In this document: one piece after another, positions 36,101-47,861 of the stretch
How the letters are laid out: every line of letters starts with the position of its first letter
Position numbering within the stretch: the first letter of the stretch is position 1
Assembly (NCBI RefSeq): GCF_018294505.1
Contig: NC_057807.1
Span: 140,398,747-140,462,746, forward strand
Length of the DNA: 64,000 bases
Source of the DNA: Triticum aestivum
Taxonomy: Eukaryota; Streptophyta; Magnoliopsida; Poales; Poaceae
Direction: 5' to 3'
Notes under the pieces: generated by a model
The model's input: the letters and a program-made list of their open reading frames with translations, nothing else
What the model was told of the DNA's origin: nothing
The model's database searches: none
Made by a program: the position numbers and the translations under genes

Positions 36101-36646
36101 CACGTTCATGCACTGACCAAATAGCAGAAGGTTGGAAGGGAAATTACGAACCCCTGAGGGGAGAGGCACGACAATGCCCGCACGAGAAGAGGGGCCGCCA
36201 GAGCGACGGGCACGCCACTCGTACCGAGTGACCCCAAGGCCACGCTCCCGGGAACGCTCGCGGCGGAGCCGCTCCTCGGCGGATAGATTGCCCTCCTCGA
36301 GCCCGCCGCCGTCAGGGGGAGCGAAGAGCAGCTCCTGGCGGCCCTTGGCGGGGTCGAAGGTGAACACCTTGCGGTGGAGCGTTCCGTCGGGGCTGTACAA
36401 GAAGGCCACTCGCCGGTCGTCGGGGCTAAAGCTGAGCGCTACCGGCGCCCCGTAGCCAGGCAGGGGGTGCTGCACGATATCCTCCACCCGCATGCTGAGA
36501 CACCCACCGGATTCCTCAATGCCTCCGCAGTCACCGCTGCTACCGGCGACGATGGAGCCGGCTAGGGGCATCTCCGTCTCGCGGCGCGGCTTCTTGCGGT
36601 TGTGCTGATCCGACCTCTCCGCCCCCGCCACGTCAAGCGATCGCAT
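30142..36646 (-). CDS. Dipeptidyl peptidase (S9B, DPP8/9-like), 5 exons, 798 aa
   Basis: Minus-strand exons 36152-36646, 32997-33203, 32365-32394, 31171-32283 and 30142-30693 have consistent GT-AG borders and all phase-0 joins (165+69+10+371+184 codons including the stop). The N-terminal two thirds is the beta-propeller region (FSPDDRRVAFLYSPDG, WWSPDSKHLAFTEVD, GFIWASEKTGFRHLYLHD). The C-terminal alpha/beta-hydrolase domain has the nucleophile GWSYGG (Ser668), Asp743 in HGMIDENVHF and His775 in DERHMPR, so the triad is complete. There is no signal peptide or membrane anchor; the N-terminus is polar and basic (HNRKKPRRE), which suggests a cytosolic or nuclear enzyme like DPP8/9. It cleaves N-terminal dipeptides, typically after Pro. 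Exon 3 is only 30 bp. Intron 1 (2948 bp) holds transposon debris. No lesions seen. Confidence 0.95.
32720..32894. mobile_element. Stowaway-like remnant in peptidase intron 2
   Basis: One typical end ...AAAACAGAGGGAGTA at 32879-32894 with AT-rich sequence before it. The opposite TIR is not recognisable, so it is a truncated or decayed copy. Confidence 0.4.
33823..36064. mobile_element. Insertion in peptidase intron 1 bounded by 76-bp inverted repeats
   Basis: 33823-33898 and 35989-36064 are inverted copies of a 76-bp sequence starting CTTTGTGCATTGTATTACTA, with only a few mismatches. Both are flanked externally by TAAA (33819-33822 and 36065-36068), a possible 4-bp target duplication. The interior (2.09 kb) starts directly with copia-like sequence and has no transposase I recognise. 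The element family is unknown to me; an inverted duplication made during repair is an alternative. Confidence 0.6.
33899..34960 (+). pseudogene. Copia pol remnants in intron 1
   Basis: The plus-strand frame shows the integrase-like piece FPLGEAVTVAVFLLNRAPAR immediately inside the left inverted repeat. Pro-rich linker sequence follows (34179-34370, ending YTQPEFVSSPPND), and then TPLRYRGIDNVL (about 34814). The order is that of the copia integrase-RT junction, heavily degraded. It is antisense to the host gene. Confidence 0.6.
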
Positions 36647-37157
36647 CGACTGCGAATCAACCGCCGGTAGCTCGGGACTGGCCTCCAGAGATCGCGGTTT
36701 GTTTCTTGGGGTTCTTTCCAGGCCTTAATACCGTGATCTTGCGGACGGAGGACAAGAGAGGTGGGATCTCTCCGCCGGGAAGCCAAGAAACGCCGAGCCT
36801 TCCCCGCCAGAGAGGTCGGAGAAGGGTCGCCGGAAGGGGCGAGGAGGCCGCCGCTTCGGGAAGGGGGAGGAGGGGAAGTGATTTTGCGTTGGAGTTTGGT
36901 CGTTGGTTGTTCCAAGGAGCCTATCCTTATATTTGTAAAAAAAAATGTTCGGCCTATTCGCGTTTTGGTTGGATTATAATTTTGTTAAACGGGTATTGTT
37001 GTTGACTTGGTTCTCTGCAATCGTACTATCCACGACATGGATAAGGGCGTCTTTAATTCAAAGGATTCTTGTAGTAGAATTTTTTCCTATGTTAATCGAT
37101 TTATTCATTGTTTTAAATTTTATAGGAATTTTTTCGAAGAATTTCCTTGTTTTTTAA
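36647..37157. other. Peptidase gene 5' flank
   Basis: GC-rich to about 36890 (probable 5' UTR and core promoter of the minus-strand gene), then AT-rich. No other gene is seen. Confidence 0.5.
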
Positions 37158-37159
37158 CA

Positions 37160-37352
37160 CGATATAGAGGCAAGCGCTCATATACACGCGCATACACTCA
37201 CCCCTATGAACGCACATACGCACATCCTATCCCGTAGGTACCTCGTCATCGAGGGAAACGTCTCCTCCCACTGAATGCGCATCGCCGGAAATTCTGAAAT
37301 AAATCCAGAAATAAATGCGAGCACCAAGACTTGAACCCTAGTGGGCTGGAAT
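37160..37352 (-). mobile_element. tRNA-derived SINE (Au-like)
   Basis: The minus strand carries a box-B-like GGTTCAAGTCTTGGTGC (37321-37338), followed by GATTTCCGGCGATGCGC-like sequence, GGAGGAGACGTTTCCCTCG and an end at GTGTATATGAGCGCTTGCC. This order matches the Au SINE of grasses as I remember it. The 5' end looks rearranged (a short repeat at 37360-37395). Confidence 0.6.
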
Positions 37353-37431
37353 ATCGCCGGAAATGTGCATTGCTGGAACCCTGGTGGGCGTTTGCTTATA
37401 ATTGAATGGCCTAGCATGGAGGATGAAACAC

Positions 37432-38090
37432 GTTGGAAATATGCCCTAGAAAAAATAAAATTCGTATTATTATATTTTCATGTTCATTATTAAAGTTTAT
37501 ATTTCTATGTTATAATTGTATTGCTTCTTGCATATGAGATTTAGAGGAAAACCCAAATAGATGTGTGAAAATGTAAACATCAAATGATCCCTAGTCATGC
37601 CTCTGAGGCTAGTTCATGTATTGATGATGATCTTGTTTTCCTGATCATGAGCATTGTTATTGTAACAAGGATGCTATCAACAGAGTACACATTGTTCCCA
37701 GAACAATGGTGCTGGATAGAACCAACTTATGAATTATTGAGAGATATTATCGTTGTTATGTTGTCAATAGTTTCATATAACTTGTTCATTATTACTTAGT
37801 TCCTTGGACCATGAGAATATCATATGCCAACAAACCGGATAGTTACTTTAGGTTTATCTGATGTTACTCTCTAACCAGATGTGAATAAAGGTAACTTATA
37901 GGTGTACCGAAAACATATGCCACAATATTGATGGTTCAAGACTGGGGTTTGCTCCTCGCACGGTAGAGATACTCACTGGGCTCGCTCTTGTTATGGTACC
38001 ATTATCGTCTGGCCCTACACTTGTGGTGGCAATCACCGAATACCAAAAAAAACAGACACGAGTAAAGAGAAAGAAACTGGTAATGAGGAT
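37432..38090. mobile_element. Copia LTR fragment
   Basis: Begins GTTGGAAATATGCCCTAGA, the usual start of Angela/BARE-type copia LTRs, and later has GGTTCAAGACTGGGGTTTGCTCC and CATTATCGTCTGGCC, also typical of such LTRs. It is truncated where the CACTA-like element begins at 38091. No internal region is seen. Confidence 0.65.
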
Positions 38091-39020
38091 CACTAGTACC
38101 ACTGGTACAGCGAGGTGCTATACAAACGGTTTTTAACCCCTTTCCGCAACAGCGTTTCGAACCGTCGCCGAGTGAGTGACTGCGATAGGGGGGTCCTTCG
38201 CACACGGCCCAAAAACCGTCGGGGATATGCCCTCCTGGCACACACGCTTAGTTGTGCTAAAAATACAATTATACAAGCCAAATCGTTTCCGGTCGTAAGT
38301 ACATCCTACACAATTAGTCCCCGCTAAATGTTTATGTTCGCATGTACATTCCACACAATTGATCCAAGGAATATGTTATCATTAATATGTATATCCCACA
38401 CAGTTAATCCAAGAAGTACGTTTCCGTTCGTATATACATCCCACACAGTCACTCCAAGAAAACCGTTTTCGTTCGCAAGTACATCACATACAATTTTCCC
38501 TATTAAATCGTTTGTGATAGTGTTGCCATTGCACACGATATTAACAATTTTATCGTTTGTGTTATTAAATACATCACACAGGTGCGTAAAAGAAACTGTG
38601 TGGCAAAGGTTGTCCATCACACACACTTTTTATGTGGTAAACATTTGTGCAAGATGGCCTAACGCAAACAGTTTTCAAGAGAATGTCGTGTGTGATTGTT
38701 CATTGATCCAACACGGTTTTTCCTAGAAACCGTGTGCGTTGCGTGAGGTCGTCGCCCATGGTTTTCTCAATAACCGTTTGCAATAGAAAAACCCAATTAG
38801 CAGGCTAATTGCCCTATTATTAATAATTCATTTATTAATCTAATTGACATTTCATAATAAGCACACAATGTATTTCAGTTTCATATTAAGGAAGCAGGAT
38901 TTCATAATTGAAATACATCAGAGTACAACATCATATAGTTTCAGCACTCAGCTACTCCATTACACAACTGCACCAGCACCAAATTTCACATGCAACATCT
39001 ATAAACTTTTGAAATTAGCA

Positions 39021-39482
39021 TCATAGATGGTACATAGACAGATGAATCTCATCTGAAAAACTGCTGAAGCGGAAGGCGAATATTGAGCCTTCATTGATGT
39101 TGAAGGTATTTGCAACTTTAGCCCACTGCATGTGGATGATTGACCGTCCATCTTTCGTCCTCTTTAAGAACACTTCAATATTGAACTGTGAGTGTTGTAT
39201 AATAACCTTCCTCGCCTCCTGACCATACAGGTGGTTTGCGAGGTAAACATTAGTGAACTGCTTTGGAAAGGCCTGAAAACAAGGACGTGCATAAATATCT
39301 TCTCTATATTGAAAATATGGCAAAGGAATAAAAAGGCAAGGTATAATAGTTAGTACCATCTTGTAGTGAAATGATGTCTTCTTCATTGTGCAGACAAAAA
39401 TCTTGTTATTTTTTGTCGCTAATTTCTTTATCCTAACAATCTTTCTGAGTTTCTTGACTTGACTGATATTCATGGACAACTC
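39021..39482 (-). CDS. B3-domain protein fragment inside the CACTA-like element
   Basis: Two minus-strand exons can be joined: one ending at 39357 (VCTMKKTSFHYKM, GT donor) and 39021-39272 (AG acceptor, starting AFPKQFTNVYLANHLYG and stopping at 39021). The result reads like a plant B3 DNA-binding domain: FPKQF...YLANHLYGQEARKVII, then VFLKRTKDGRSIIHMQWAKVANTFNINEGSIFAFRF. An upstream exon is likely (IWGNELSMNISQ reads on from about 39520). The Met at 39471-39473 is only one possible start. B3 proteins are normally nuclear transcription factors; here it appears to be transposon cargo. Confidence 0.55.
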   Translation of the reverse strand, partial: ELSMNISQVKKLRKIVRIKKLATKNNKIFVCTMKKTSFHYKMVLTIIPCLFIPLPYFQYREDIYARPCFQAFPKQFTNVYLANHLYGQEARKVIIQHSQFNIEVFLKRTKDGRSIIHMQWAKVANTFNINEGSIFAFRFSSFSDEIHLSMYHL

Positions 39483-39799
39483 ATTTCCCCATATGCAAAA
39501 AGGGTCAAACAGTGGGTCAAAACCTCTGACAGCAGGACCTACATGTGCATGACCAAATTATTAAAAACCTAAATATTAGAATGGTTTCTGCATTTGCACA
39601 ATAATGTGCTATTAGGCAAAGGATCATGCATATGCAAACCTCGATTGTAAACCTTAGTGCTTCCCATTGTTTCCCTGTAACACATATAAGGTAGTTAGTG
39701 ATTAGGTTAAGTGAGGGTTCACATGCTATGAGTAAAATATGTTGATGAAAAATAAGCACATTGCAGATTCATCAGATTAATTCAAGCCACATGGAAAAC

Positions 39800-40600
39800 T
39801 CATTTATCCAAACCAAGCATGATTAAGAATTAGGAAATATAGCAGTTGTATATGTTCCACATGTATTAAGTGCAACCAAATTCGATTTATTCCTCACATG
39901 CACAACAATACAAAATTCTAACCACGACAATTGGACATCGCATTGCAGAATTGAACCAAGCAGTTAACTAAACACCACAAGAAATGAGCCAAACATTAAC
40001 TGAGCACCACATTGCACAATATAACATACTCCTAATAGAAAATCAGATAGTTAATCAAACAAAGCATGCTTAACAACTTGGAAATATAGCATTTGTATTT
40101 GTTTCTCATGTATTTAGTATAGCCAAATTTGATTTATTTCTTACATGGTATACAATAACAGAATGGACCCACAATAATTGAACATCGCATTGCATAATTG
40201 AACCAAATAGTTAACTAGACACCACAACAAATGAACCAAACGTTAACTGAGCACCACATTGCATAATGTATAACATACTAGAAGACCAGACAGTTAACCA
40301 AAACCAAGCATGCTTGACAACTTGGAAATATAGCAATTGTATTTGTTTCTCATGTATTTTGTAAAGATAAATTCGATTTATTTCTCACATGGAAGACAAT
40401 AGAAATTGCATCCCGAAGAATTGAACATCACATTTGCAGAATTGAACCAAACAGTTAACTGAAGACGATAACTAATTAACCAAACAGTTAATAAGTGAGC
40501 ACCACATTGCATGACATATAGAACATATACACTAGAGCAACAGATTGCATGATAAAAGTAGATATTACAATTCACTAAAATTTGTTAAGGAAAGGCAGAG
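39800..40600. repeat. Tandem repeat, about 245-bp unit, three to four copies
   Basis: The landmark GGAAATATAGCA...TGTAT occurs at about 39833, 40080 and 40324 (247 and 244 bp apart), followed each time by 'GAACATCGCATTGCA' and 'AGTTAACT...CACCACA'. Copies differ by many substitutions. It lies within the CACTA-like element, upstream of the B3 exons. Confidence 0.85.
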
Positions 40601-40679
40601 CAACACATGAAACGGGTAAACCGAGCATGCTTAACCGGCATAGCTAGCAAACTGAACATGGGTCCTTATAGTGAGCTAA

Positions 40680-41395
40680 TAAGACAAACTATTCCTCATC
40701 GTCACAGATATCGATGATGATTGGCTCCTTGGACATGGAAGAGGGCATGGCCTCCATGTCATGGATGCCCTCGGCGTAGTGGTGAGTTGCCTGGATGCTC
40801 CGGGCACCAATCTGCTGACTCTCGAGTTGAGGTAAGCACATGCACGCTCAGAAAACACCTCTTAGTCTTTGTCGAAGGCACCGAGGGTGACCTCGAGAAA
40901 ATGCCACGAACTATCATTTAAAGCAGCCAACCGCGTCGCGGCGTCGGCACGTGAGCTGTCGACAGTGGCCTCGATGGCGAGGTGCTCCTCCAAGATCTGG
41001 GGTCAGCACGAATGGCGGCCATTGCGACCTCATCCGCACGTGCGGCCGCGATTTGCTTCTCCGCTACCAAATGCTCCTTGAGCTCCTGGATATACTGTGT
41101 GCACCATGGCTTAGGGTGGCACTTATTTGGTGGAGGGGTCGGTGATTTGGGTGGAAGGTGTCGCGCGCGGCAGTCGGGGCATGTGGAATGTGAAAGGAGG
41201 AGGATGATGGGGGTCGGGTGTGGATTACCTCTCTGGATAGACGAGGCCGAGCAGTGTGAAGGAGGGTCACCATGAGGAGGCGGCGCTGCAAGCAAGGAGT
41301 GAAGGTTTCAACTTGGAAAGGAAGGTGGAAACAGGGGAAATGTGGCTTTTGGTAAGGGGGAGGGGGCGGGGAGGTAGATATTTCCATGGAAGCCG
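40680..41395 (-). pseudogene. 5' ORF of the CACTA-like element, broken
   Basis: The minus-strand frame from about 41387 (MEISTSPPPPPYQ) is Pro/Ser/Thr-rich. Further on, in shifted frames, it shows TQYIQELKEHLVAEKQIAA, DSSRADAATRLAALNDSSW and an acidic end KEPIIIDICDDEE near 40687. It looks like the start of an element-encoded protein of unknown function, interrupted by a stop (near 40862) and frame changes. Its relation to the B3 exons downstream is unproven. Confidence 0.4.
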
Positions 41396-41808
41396 AAAAT
41401 TTTGAATCGGTGCAGCGAAAAAACTGGCGCGCAAAGTGTCATGAGACACGGTCTCTTATTCAGCATTGTGTACGATATGTGAACATCACAAATGATTCAT
41501 ATAGCCTAACCCATGTGTGATGAGTTTGAACGTCAAAAATTTTGGTTCAAATTTTCCTGGTTATAGTGGTCATCCATGTCATTGCATAATTTGGGTACAC
41601 AAAGGAGACTACAGCACACCCACACTTCTTAATCGAGCAAGTTCAACAATTAAACAGAGCTAGCTGACCTAAACATTACTCTAACAAATTAAAGACTGAT
41701 GCTCTTAATTAAACAAAACAAAGAGTATTACTACGGCTGGTGCTCGTTGATCTCCGCCGCCTCCTCCATGTCCAGCTCGCGCCCGACGGTCTCCTGAGGA
41801 AGGGGCTC

Positions 41809-42288
41809 TGTCGGTGTCAAAACCAGTGGATCTCGGGTAGGGGGTCCTAAACTGTGCGTCTAAGGCTAATGGTAACAGGAGGCGGGGGACACGATGTTTA
41901 CCCAGGTTTGGGCCCTCTTTATGGAGGTAATACCCTACTTCCTGCTTGATTGATCTTGATGAATATGAGTATTACAAGAGTTGATCTACCACGAGATCGT
42001 AATGGCTAAACCCTAGAAGTCTAGCCTATGAGGTTATGATGATTGTCGCTAAACCCTAGAAGTTCGAACCCTCCGGTTTATATAGACACCAGGGGGGCTA
42101 GGGTTGTACAAAGTCGGTTACAGAGAAAGGAATCTACATATCTGAATCGCCAAGATTGCCTTCCACGCAAAGGAGAGTCCCATCCGGACACGGGACGAAG
42201 TCTTCTATCTTGTGTCTTCATAGTCCAGCAGTCCGTCCAAAGTATATAGTCCGGCTGTCCGAGGACCCCTTAGTCCATGACTCCCTCA
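41809..42288 (-). repeat. 3' LTR of the Tat-like element
   Basis: 480 bp, TG...CA ends, preceded by target duplication GGCTC at 41804-41808. The polypurine tract lies at about 42289-42300 on the minus strand. Confidence 0.92.
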
Positions 42289-42860
42289 ATAGCCCCTGAA
42301 CCAGGCTTCAATGACGATGAGTCCGGCGCACAGATTGTCTTCGACATTGCAGGGCGGGTTCCTTCTCCGAATACTTCAACGTAAATTCCGAACACAAGAA
42401 TCGTGTCCGGCTCTGCAAAACAAATTCCACATGCTCCCATAGAGAATATAATTTTTCACGAGTCCAATCCGCTAACAATTTTGGCGACATGACATTACGT
42501 CATCACCCAGCCATTTATTCTGAATTGTTTTCTAGCATGCCACTCCATGTTCCGAGAGGCGGTTTTTATTGGCACGTCTTATCAATGCAGAGATCGTGTT
42601 CCCTTATCACGAGATGTTCATCAACACAGGCGTGGGTAACCCAACCGTCCTGTTGGCATGTTTCCTTGGGAATAGGCATGTTTTAAGGCCACGGAGGGGA
42701 CGCTTGATATTCATCGCCTTTATAAAGGGGTTGAGGCATGTCCTTTTCCTTCCATGCTAGTTCTTTCCTTCACCCCCCACCTTAAGTTCCAACACCCAAG
42801 GGTCAATCCAGTTGCTTCGGGCTTCCAGCCATGTCCGGACCTGGCCTTCAGGGCCGGTGG

Positions 42861-45849
42861 ATGGCCTCTTCTGTCACAGAGGAAGACATCTCGAAGCTCA
42901 GGGAGGCAAGATACTAGACTGCGGAAATCTACCACAGGCTTCCTGCTCAAGGGTAGGTGATTCCTACTCCCAGATCCAATGAGAGGGTCGTGTTTATCTC
43001 TTAGTTCCTTCGAGGGCTTGGGTTTGCTCTCCATCCCTTCATTCGAGGGGTCATGTTTTATTACGGGCTAGATTTCCACGATCTAGCCCCGGACTCCTTC
43101 CTCCACATCTCGGCATTCATCACCACATGTGAGGCCTTCCTCCGTATTTCCCCACACTTCGGCTTATGGCTTAAGACCTTTACCGTGAAACCAAAGGTAA
43201 TCGGCGGGAAACAAGCGGAGTGCGGAGGCGCTTCAATAAGCAAGCTTATCAACTCCACTTAGCCAAAGGGCTCCTTTGCAGAATCTTCTGACTTATGGCA
43301 ACGGGAGTGGTTTTACATCACCGAACCCCGTGGTACAAAGCGGGTAGTTGCTCCTGCGTTTCGGTCCGGCCCTCCGCCACAACTCGCATCGTGGATTAAC
43401 AAGGGGCTGGACCGGGGATCTACAGATGAAGTGCGGACACTACAAAGCCGCATCCGGAGCCTTATTGAGAAGGGCACCGGTCTCATCGATGTAATCCAAG
43501 TAATGTTAGTCCGCCGGATCCTACCCTGTCAGCGACGCCCTCTCCGCATGTGGGAATTTAATCCAGAAGGTCCACGGACTCTTCAACACCTCTCTAGCAT
43601 GATGCTCAGAGAGATGTGGAAATTGTTCTTCGGCGCACGAAAAAAGTGGTCGGATACTACAGAAGACATCGGTCTTGACTGCAACCATCCGGATACTCCG
43701 GTAAGTACTCGACCCCCGAACACGATTTAGTCAAATTATTCATGACAATGTACTGATAAAACTCTATCCAGCCAGGGCTGGCTACAGAAGGTGGAGAGAA
43801 TCAGGTGTTCGGCTCCACTTCCCGAAGATACTGCCGATCCGTTATTAATAAGGATGTTGGCTCCGGCACCGTATCAAGTGCCGGCGGGGGAAGATAAAGA
43901 GGAGGACGAAGAGGCCCAAGGCAGCTTCCGGTCTAGAGGCTCACCAGGCAATTCGTCCAGGGAGATTAGAACTCCCGCTTCCAAAGGTGGAAGGGAAGGG
44001 CGAACTAACATCTCTTCTCCCCATGGGAAGAAAAGGGCCGCTTCCGAAGAATCAGAAAGAGGAGCTTGTAAGCGGGGGAAGGTATCCCAGTCAGGGGGTG
44101 ATATTGACACACAATCACCCCGCAAAGATAGGCCCTCGGGCGCATCGTAAGTGAATCCGGGTGTTTTAAACACGTCTCGTTCTTTCCTGGCTATAAGGGT
44201 AATATTTTAAACTCATGTTTGCAGTCCGACACGCAGCCCTCCTCATTAGTCCTCCTCTTCGGGGGATCTACTTCCGGAGATGATGGAGAGTGAGACGCCT
44301 CCACAGATTTCGCTGCCTGATGAGGTAGACGACACCGAGGTGTCGTCCCGGAGGATCCTTTCCGATTTGCAAGCGGCGCAAGGGACAGTGAGGACCGGGG
44401 CCAAAGGTAATACTTCAGCCGCCCAAGATCCGGGGTGTGTGGGCCCTACAGGGAACAACAAATGTCCCGGACTATCAGATGTACAAGGGACGCCGGATGC
44501 ATTGATGGACATTTTGCAACATGCCCCTGTCTCAGAGGAACATCGTACCTTGATGGGTACGGTGTTAGAAAGAGTTCGGTCCGCGAAAAGCAGATTGAAT
44601 GAAGCCTTTTCTAGCATACTAAGAGGCTTCAAGGTACGTAGTGTAGTTTCAATTATATTGTAAGTGCGAAATGCACCCATGTATAGATAGTAGCCCCTGA
44701 GACTCTGGTTGACATCTAAAGGAATGCCATCAGAGGATCAAAAATAGATGCCCAGGAAATGATATGACTATTTGAAACGCAGGTTGTTACATCCGTGGGG
44801 ACTGCCCAAGCTATCGAGGTAGCACATTTGAAGCAAAAATTTGATGTGGTGGATGATGATATCACGCTTATGAATAGGCGGCTCGACGAGGCGCAAGGTA
44901 TGTCTCTAGGGCACTCAGTACATGCTAGTATTGTGAAATGAGTGTGATACTAAAAATTTGTATATGCATAACTGCAGATAGTGGTGCCGTAGTGGAGACC
45001 CTTTGGGCGGAACTTGCCCGGGCCAAGGAGCAAGCAAGGATGAGTAATGCGGCTGCCGAAAAGGTAGCCGCCGAATTGAAAGTAGAGCAGACCGCTCGAC
45101 TTCAGTGCGAGGAGAGGATATCTACCATGGCACTTGAGTTGAAGAATGCCACTAGCCGATGCCAAGATCTTGAGAGAGATAACAAAGCCAAAGCGGTCGA
45201 TCTGGACAAGGCCTTACAAGAGGCGAAGGACGCCCGGTCTGAGTCTAGAGCAGCTCGGGAGGAGATCTGACAAGCTGGGGAGATCGCAGCTGGTAAGCCC
45301 TTTTTATTGCAAACTAAGTTTGGCGATCTGAAGTATGCGCCGCTGAATCAACAGTGGAGTTCTCCGGACTCCTTTATGAACCTGCTGAAGAGTGCTGCCG
45401 ATGCGAATCAGTTTTTCCACGTGCAAGAAGGACATGTAACGGAAAAGCTATTTTGGTCGCAGTTTGATACGCCGAAGCGTCCACTATTGAACGAACAGAT
45501 GGCCCAATGGGCCGAGCTCCACAAGATGTCTGGTACTGCCATGAAGGACGTCATAGCTTGGCTGTGGCCAACTGAACCCATTCCGGATTGTTATTTCGAT
45601 TTGGTACGACAGCTTGTTAGTGCGGTGCCGCATATCGACGCTGTGAAGCGGTCAACGTGCATAGAAGGTGCACGGATGGCCCTTGCCCGTGTCAAGATAT
45701 ACTGGGCAAAGATGACGGCCACTGATATTGCAGCACAGAGTCCACCCGAAGGCAAGGACCTTAACATGCCAGAACATTACTTTGAAGATGTCCTAGAGGG
45801 TGCCCGCTTAATAGAGGGTCAGTGCTCGAAAAATATTATGTTTGAGTAA
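42861..45849 (+). pseudogene. Antisense ORF of the Tat-like element (PF04195-like)
   Basis: Encoded opposite to gag. From ATG 42861 (MASSVTEEDISKLREARY) one reading frame continues to about 43702 with four in-frame TAGs (42915, 42954, 43002, 43260). It includes FYYGLDFHDLAPDSFLHISAF, EWFYITEPRGTK and RSGPPPQLASWINKGL, which match the 'putative gypsy type transposon' domain. A GT donor at 43703 and an AG acceptor at 43773 lead into a Ser/Glu/Lys-rich middle (43791-44150). Then follow a piece at 44283-44632, a coiled-coil piece at about 44977-45270 and a 180-codon end (45307-45849). Such antisense ORFs are known from Tat-lineage elements; their function is unknown. Confidence 0.75.
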
Positions 45850-47089
45850 AGTGTATCAAGATTGTAATAACAATATTATGATATATTAAGGTTGTGTTTT
45901 TATACTTTTTGCCTGAAAAGTTTTGGTGCCTCCTGTGCGGCCGTCTTTTTTATATACAGTCTGAAAGTTTGCAGTCATAGGCTTCAGCCCCCTCGTGTAT
46001 AACACGGGGGTGTTCGGAAAAGCACTTGATCACACTTGACCCAACGTCTTGGTCCGTTAAGGAGGTGCTAGTGCAGCGAACTAGGCAATCAGACTATAGA
46101 GCTTTAACACTTTCACTTAGCCAGAGGAGTTTGATGGTGGGGCTACTATATAGCCCCTGGTATGTTTGCAGTTATCCGAATATGATGCGTGTACATACAT
46201 GACCAGAAGGACGGTCCTTCGTTTAACACAGAGGGAATCCCAAAGATTCCGATGAGTCATCGAGTGGTTGACCAGCTCTCGCCGCATCATGACAGTCAGT
46301 TTTCGACTTTCTCTACTGAGGTGCTCATCTGGGCTAGCCGGGACACAATCACAGTAGTTCTCCCTTTACTACCTAGCCGATATAGCGGAACGTAAGGTAG
46401 TAAGCACAGGAGCCGGGCAACCCAACTATTGACCAAAGACATGATTCGGAGCTGATGCATATAAGGCCAAACTCGCGACGCCGAACACTCCCTATAGGTG
46501 TTCGAACTTTACAATATACACCAGGCTGAATACAGCCCCTGGTGATAAACCCATGGTATCAAGGCACGTGTGGCAATCTGACGTGGGGAAAGAGCGCAGG
46601 TGGTGAGAGCATAAATCTCAAAACACAATACTAACAAGGCTGCTTCTATAACATCCGCTTTAGTACGGCAAGCCGTATGTTTACAGATAATGCCGGTATC
46701 TTTCTTGGACATTTTACATGCCAGGAAAGTATAAAACAACAAGAGATAAAAAAGGTTTACACAGGGTCTTAATAAAAAAAGAAACCTTAATGCGGGGCCC
46801 TACTGCATGTCTGCGGCTTTGTCTCCGTTGTGAAGTGTCCTTGAAGGGTATAGTATGATGGCCATCTGTAAAGAAAAAAGAAAAAAAAGAAAAAGGAAGG
46901 CCAGGTAAAAAAATATGGTGTGGCCGTAAGTAGAGCTGGTTCGTTGTAATGAACCATGAAGGATAACTTCTAGGGTCCGAATAGGGTCAAGCCGAACTAT
47001 GGACCTTTTGTGTGTAGAGTGCCCCCGAAGCCCCCCAAGGAATTTTAAGTGTATCTCTTTATGGGACGGTCGATGGGGGCGTAGCTGCT
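45850..47089. other. Interior of the Tat-like element without coding signal
   Basis: About 1.2 kb between the antisense ORF and the protease remnant. Contains an A-rich run (46865-46910) but no RT or integrase motifs on either strand. It may be what remains around a pol deletion. Confidence 0.5.
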
Positions 47090-47861
47090 AATCGAGCTCA
47101 GGTTTATCTGAGCTGCCGCACTGGGGTGTGCGCCGAACACGTTTAGCTGTGTCTGTGGTCTTAACGACCAATGAGCTGTTCGGCTTGAATAGGCTATTTT
47201 GTGCTTCGACTGCTAGAGCCGCCGTGTATTCCTCTGTACGAAGAGAGCGCTCCATATTTCCACTGACCGTAATGACGCCACGAGGTCCAGGCATTTTGAG
47301 TTTTAGATAAGCATAATGCGGGACTGCATTAAAACGGGCGAAGGCCGTTCTTCCGAGTAGTGCATGATAGCCGCTTCAGAACGGAGCAATGTCGAAGATT
47401 AATTCTTCGCTTTGAAAGTTGTCCAGAAAGCCAAACACAACATCCAATGTTAGAGAGCTTGTGCAGTAGGTTTCCACACCCGGTATAACTCCTTTAAAGG
47501 TAGTGCTGCTTGGCTTGATTCTTGACGGGTCCATCCCCATCTTGCGGATAGTGTCCTGATATATTAGATTGAGACTGCTGCCGCCGTCCATGAGGGCTCG
47601 AGTGAGGTGGTATCCGTCGATTATTGGGTCGAGCACGAGGGCAGCCGAACCTCCGTGACGGATACTAGTTGGGTGATCCCTGCGATCAAAGGTGATCGGA
47701 CAAGCCGACCATGGGTTGAACTTGGGGGCAACGGGCTCCACAGCGTAGACATCGCAGAGTGCATGCTTGCGCTCCCACTTTGGGATATGAGTGACATAGA
47801 TCATGTTCACTATTTTGATCTCCGGTGGGAATTCTTCTGTCCCCTCGTGTTCGGCTGGCAA
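47090..47861 (-). pseudogene. Protease region of the Tat-like element
   Basis: Overlaps the end of gag in another frame. The product (from about 47861) shows YHLTRALMDGGSSLNLIYQDT, which fits the aspartic protease site with DGG in place of D(S/T)G, and then GFLDNFQSEELIFDIAPF. A stop at 47376 is followed in frame by YHALLGRTAFARFNAVPHYAYLKLKMPG (interrupted). After about 47090 no RT, RNase H or integrase follows. Confidence 0.75.

Larger units (their letters stand above)
38091..41568 (-). mobile_element. CACTA-like element carrying a B3-domain ORF
   Basis: The left end starts CACTAGTACCACTGG and the reverse complement of the right end starts CACTATAACCAGG. Just inside the left end (38100-38720) are diverged subterminal repeats, about 60-bp units around 'CGTTTTCGTTCGCAAGTACATCACA'; inside the right end (41455-41530) are related words (ATGTGTGATGAG). 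Subterminal repeats of this kind are a CACTA hallmark. No transposase is recognised. Flanking trinucleotides (GAT, GTC) do not match, so the exact ends remain uncertain. Confidence 0.5.

Noticed and set aside
37321..37341. tRNA gene
   Set aside because: Only a box-B-like sequence is present within a SINE; no complete cloverleaf can be drawn.
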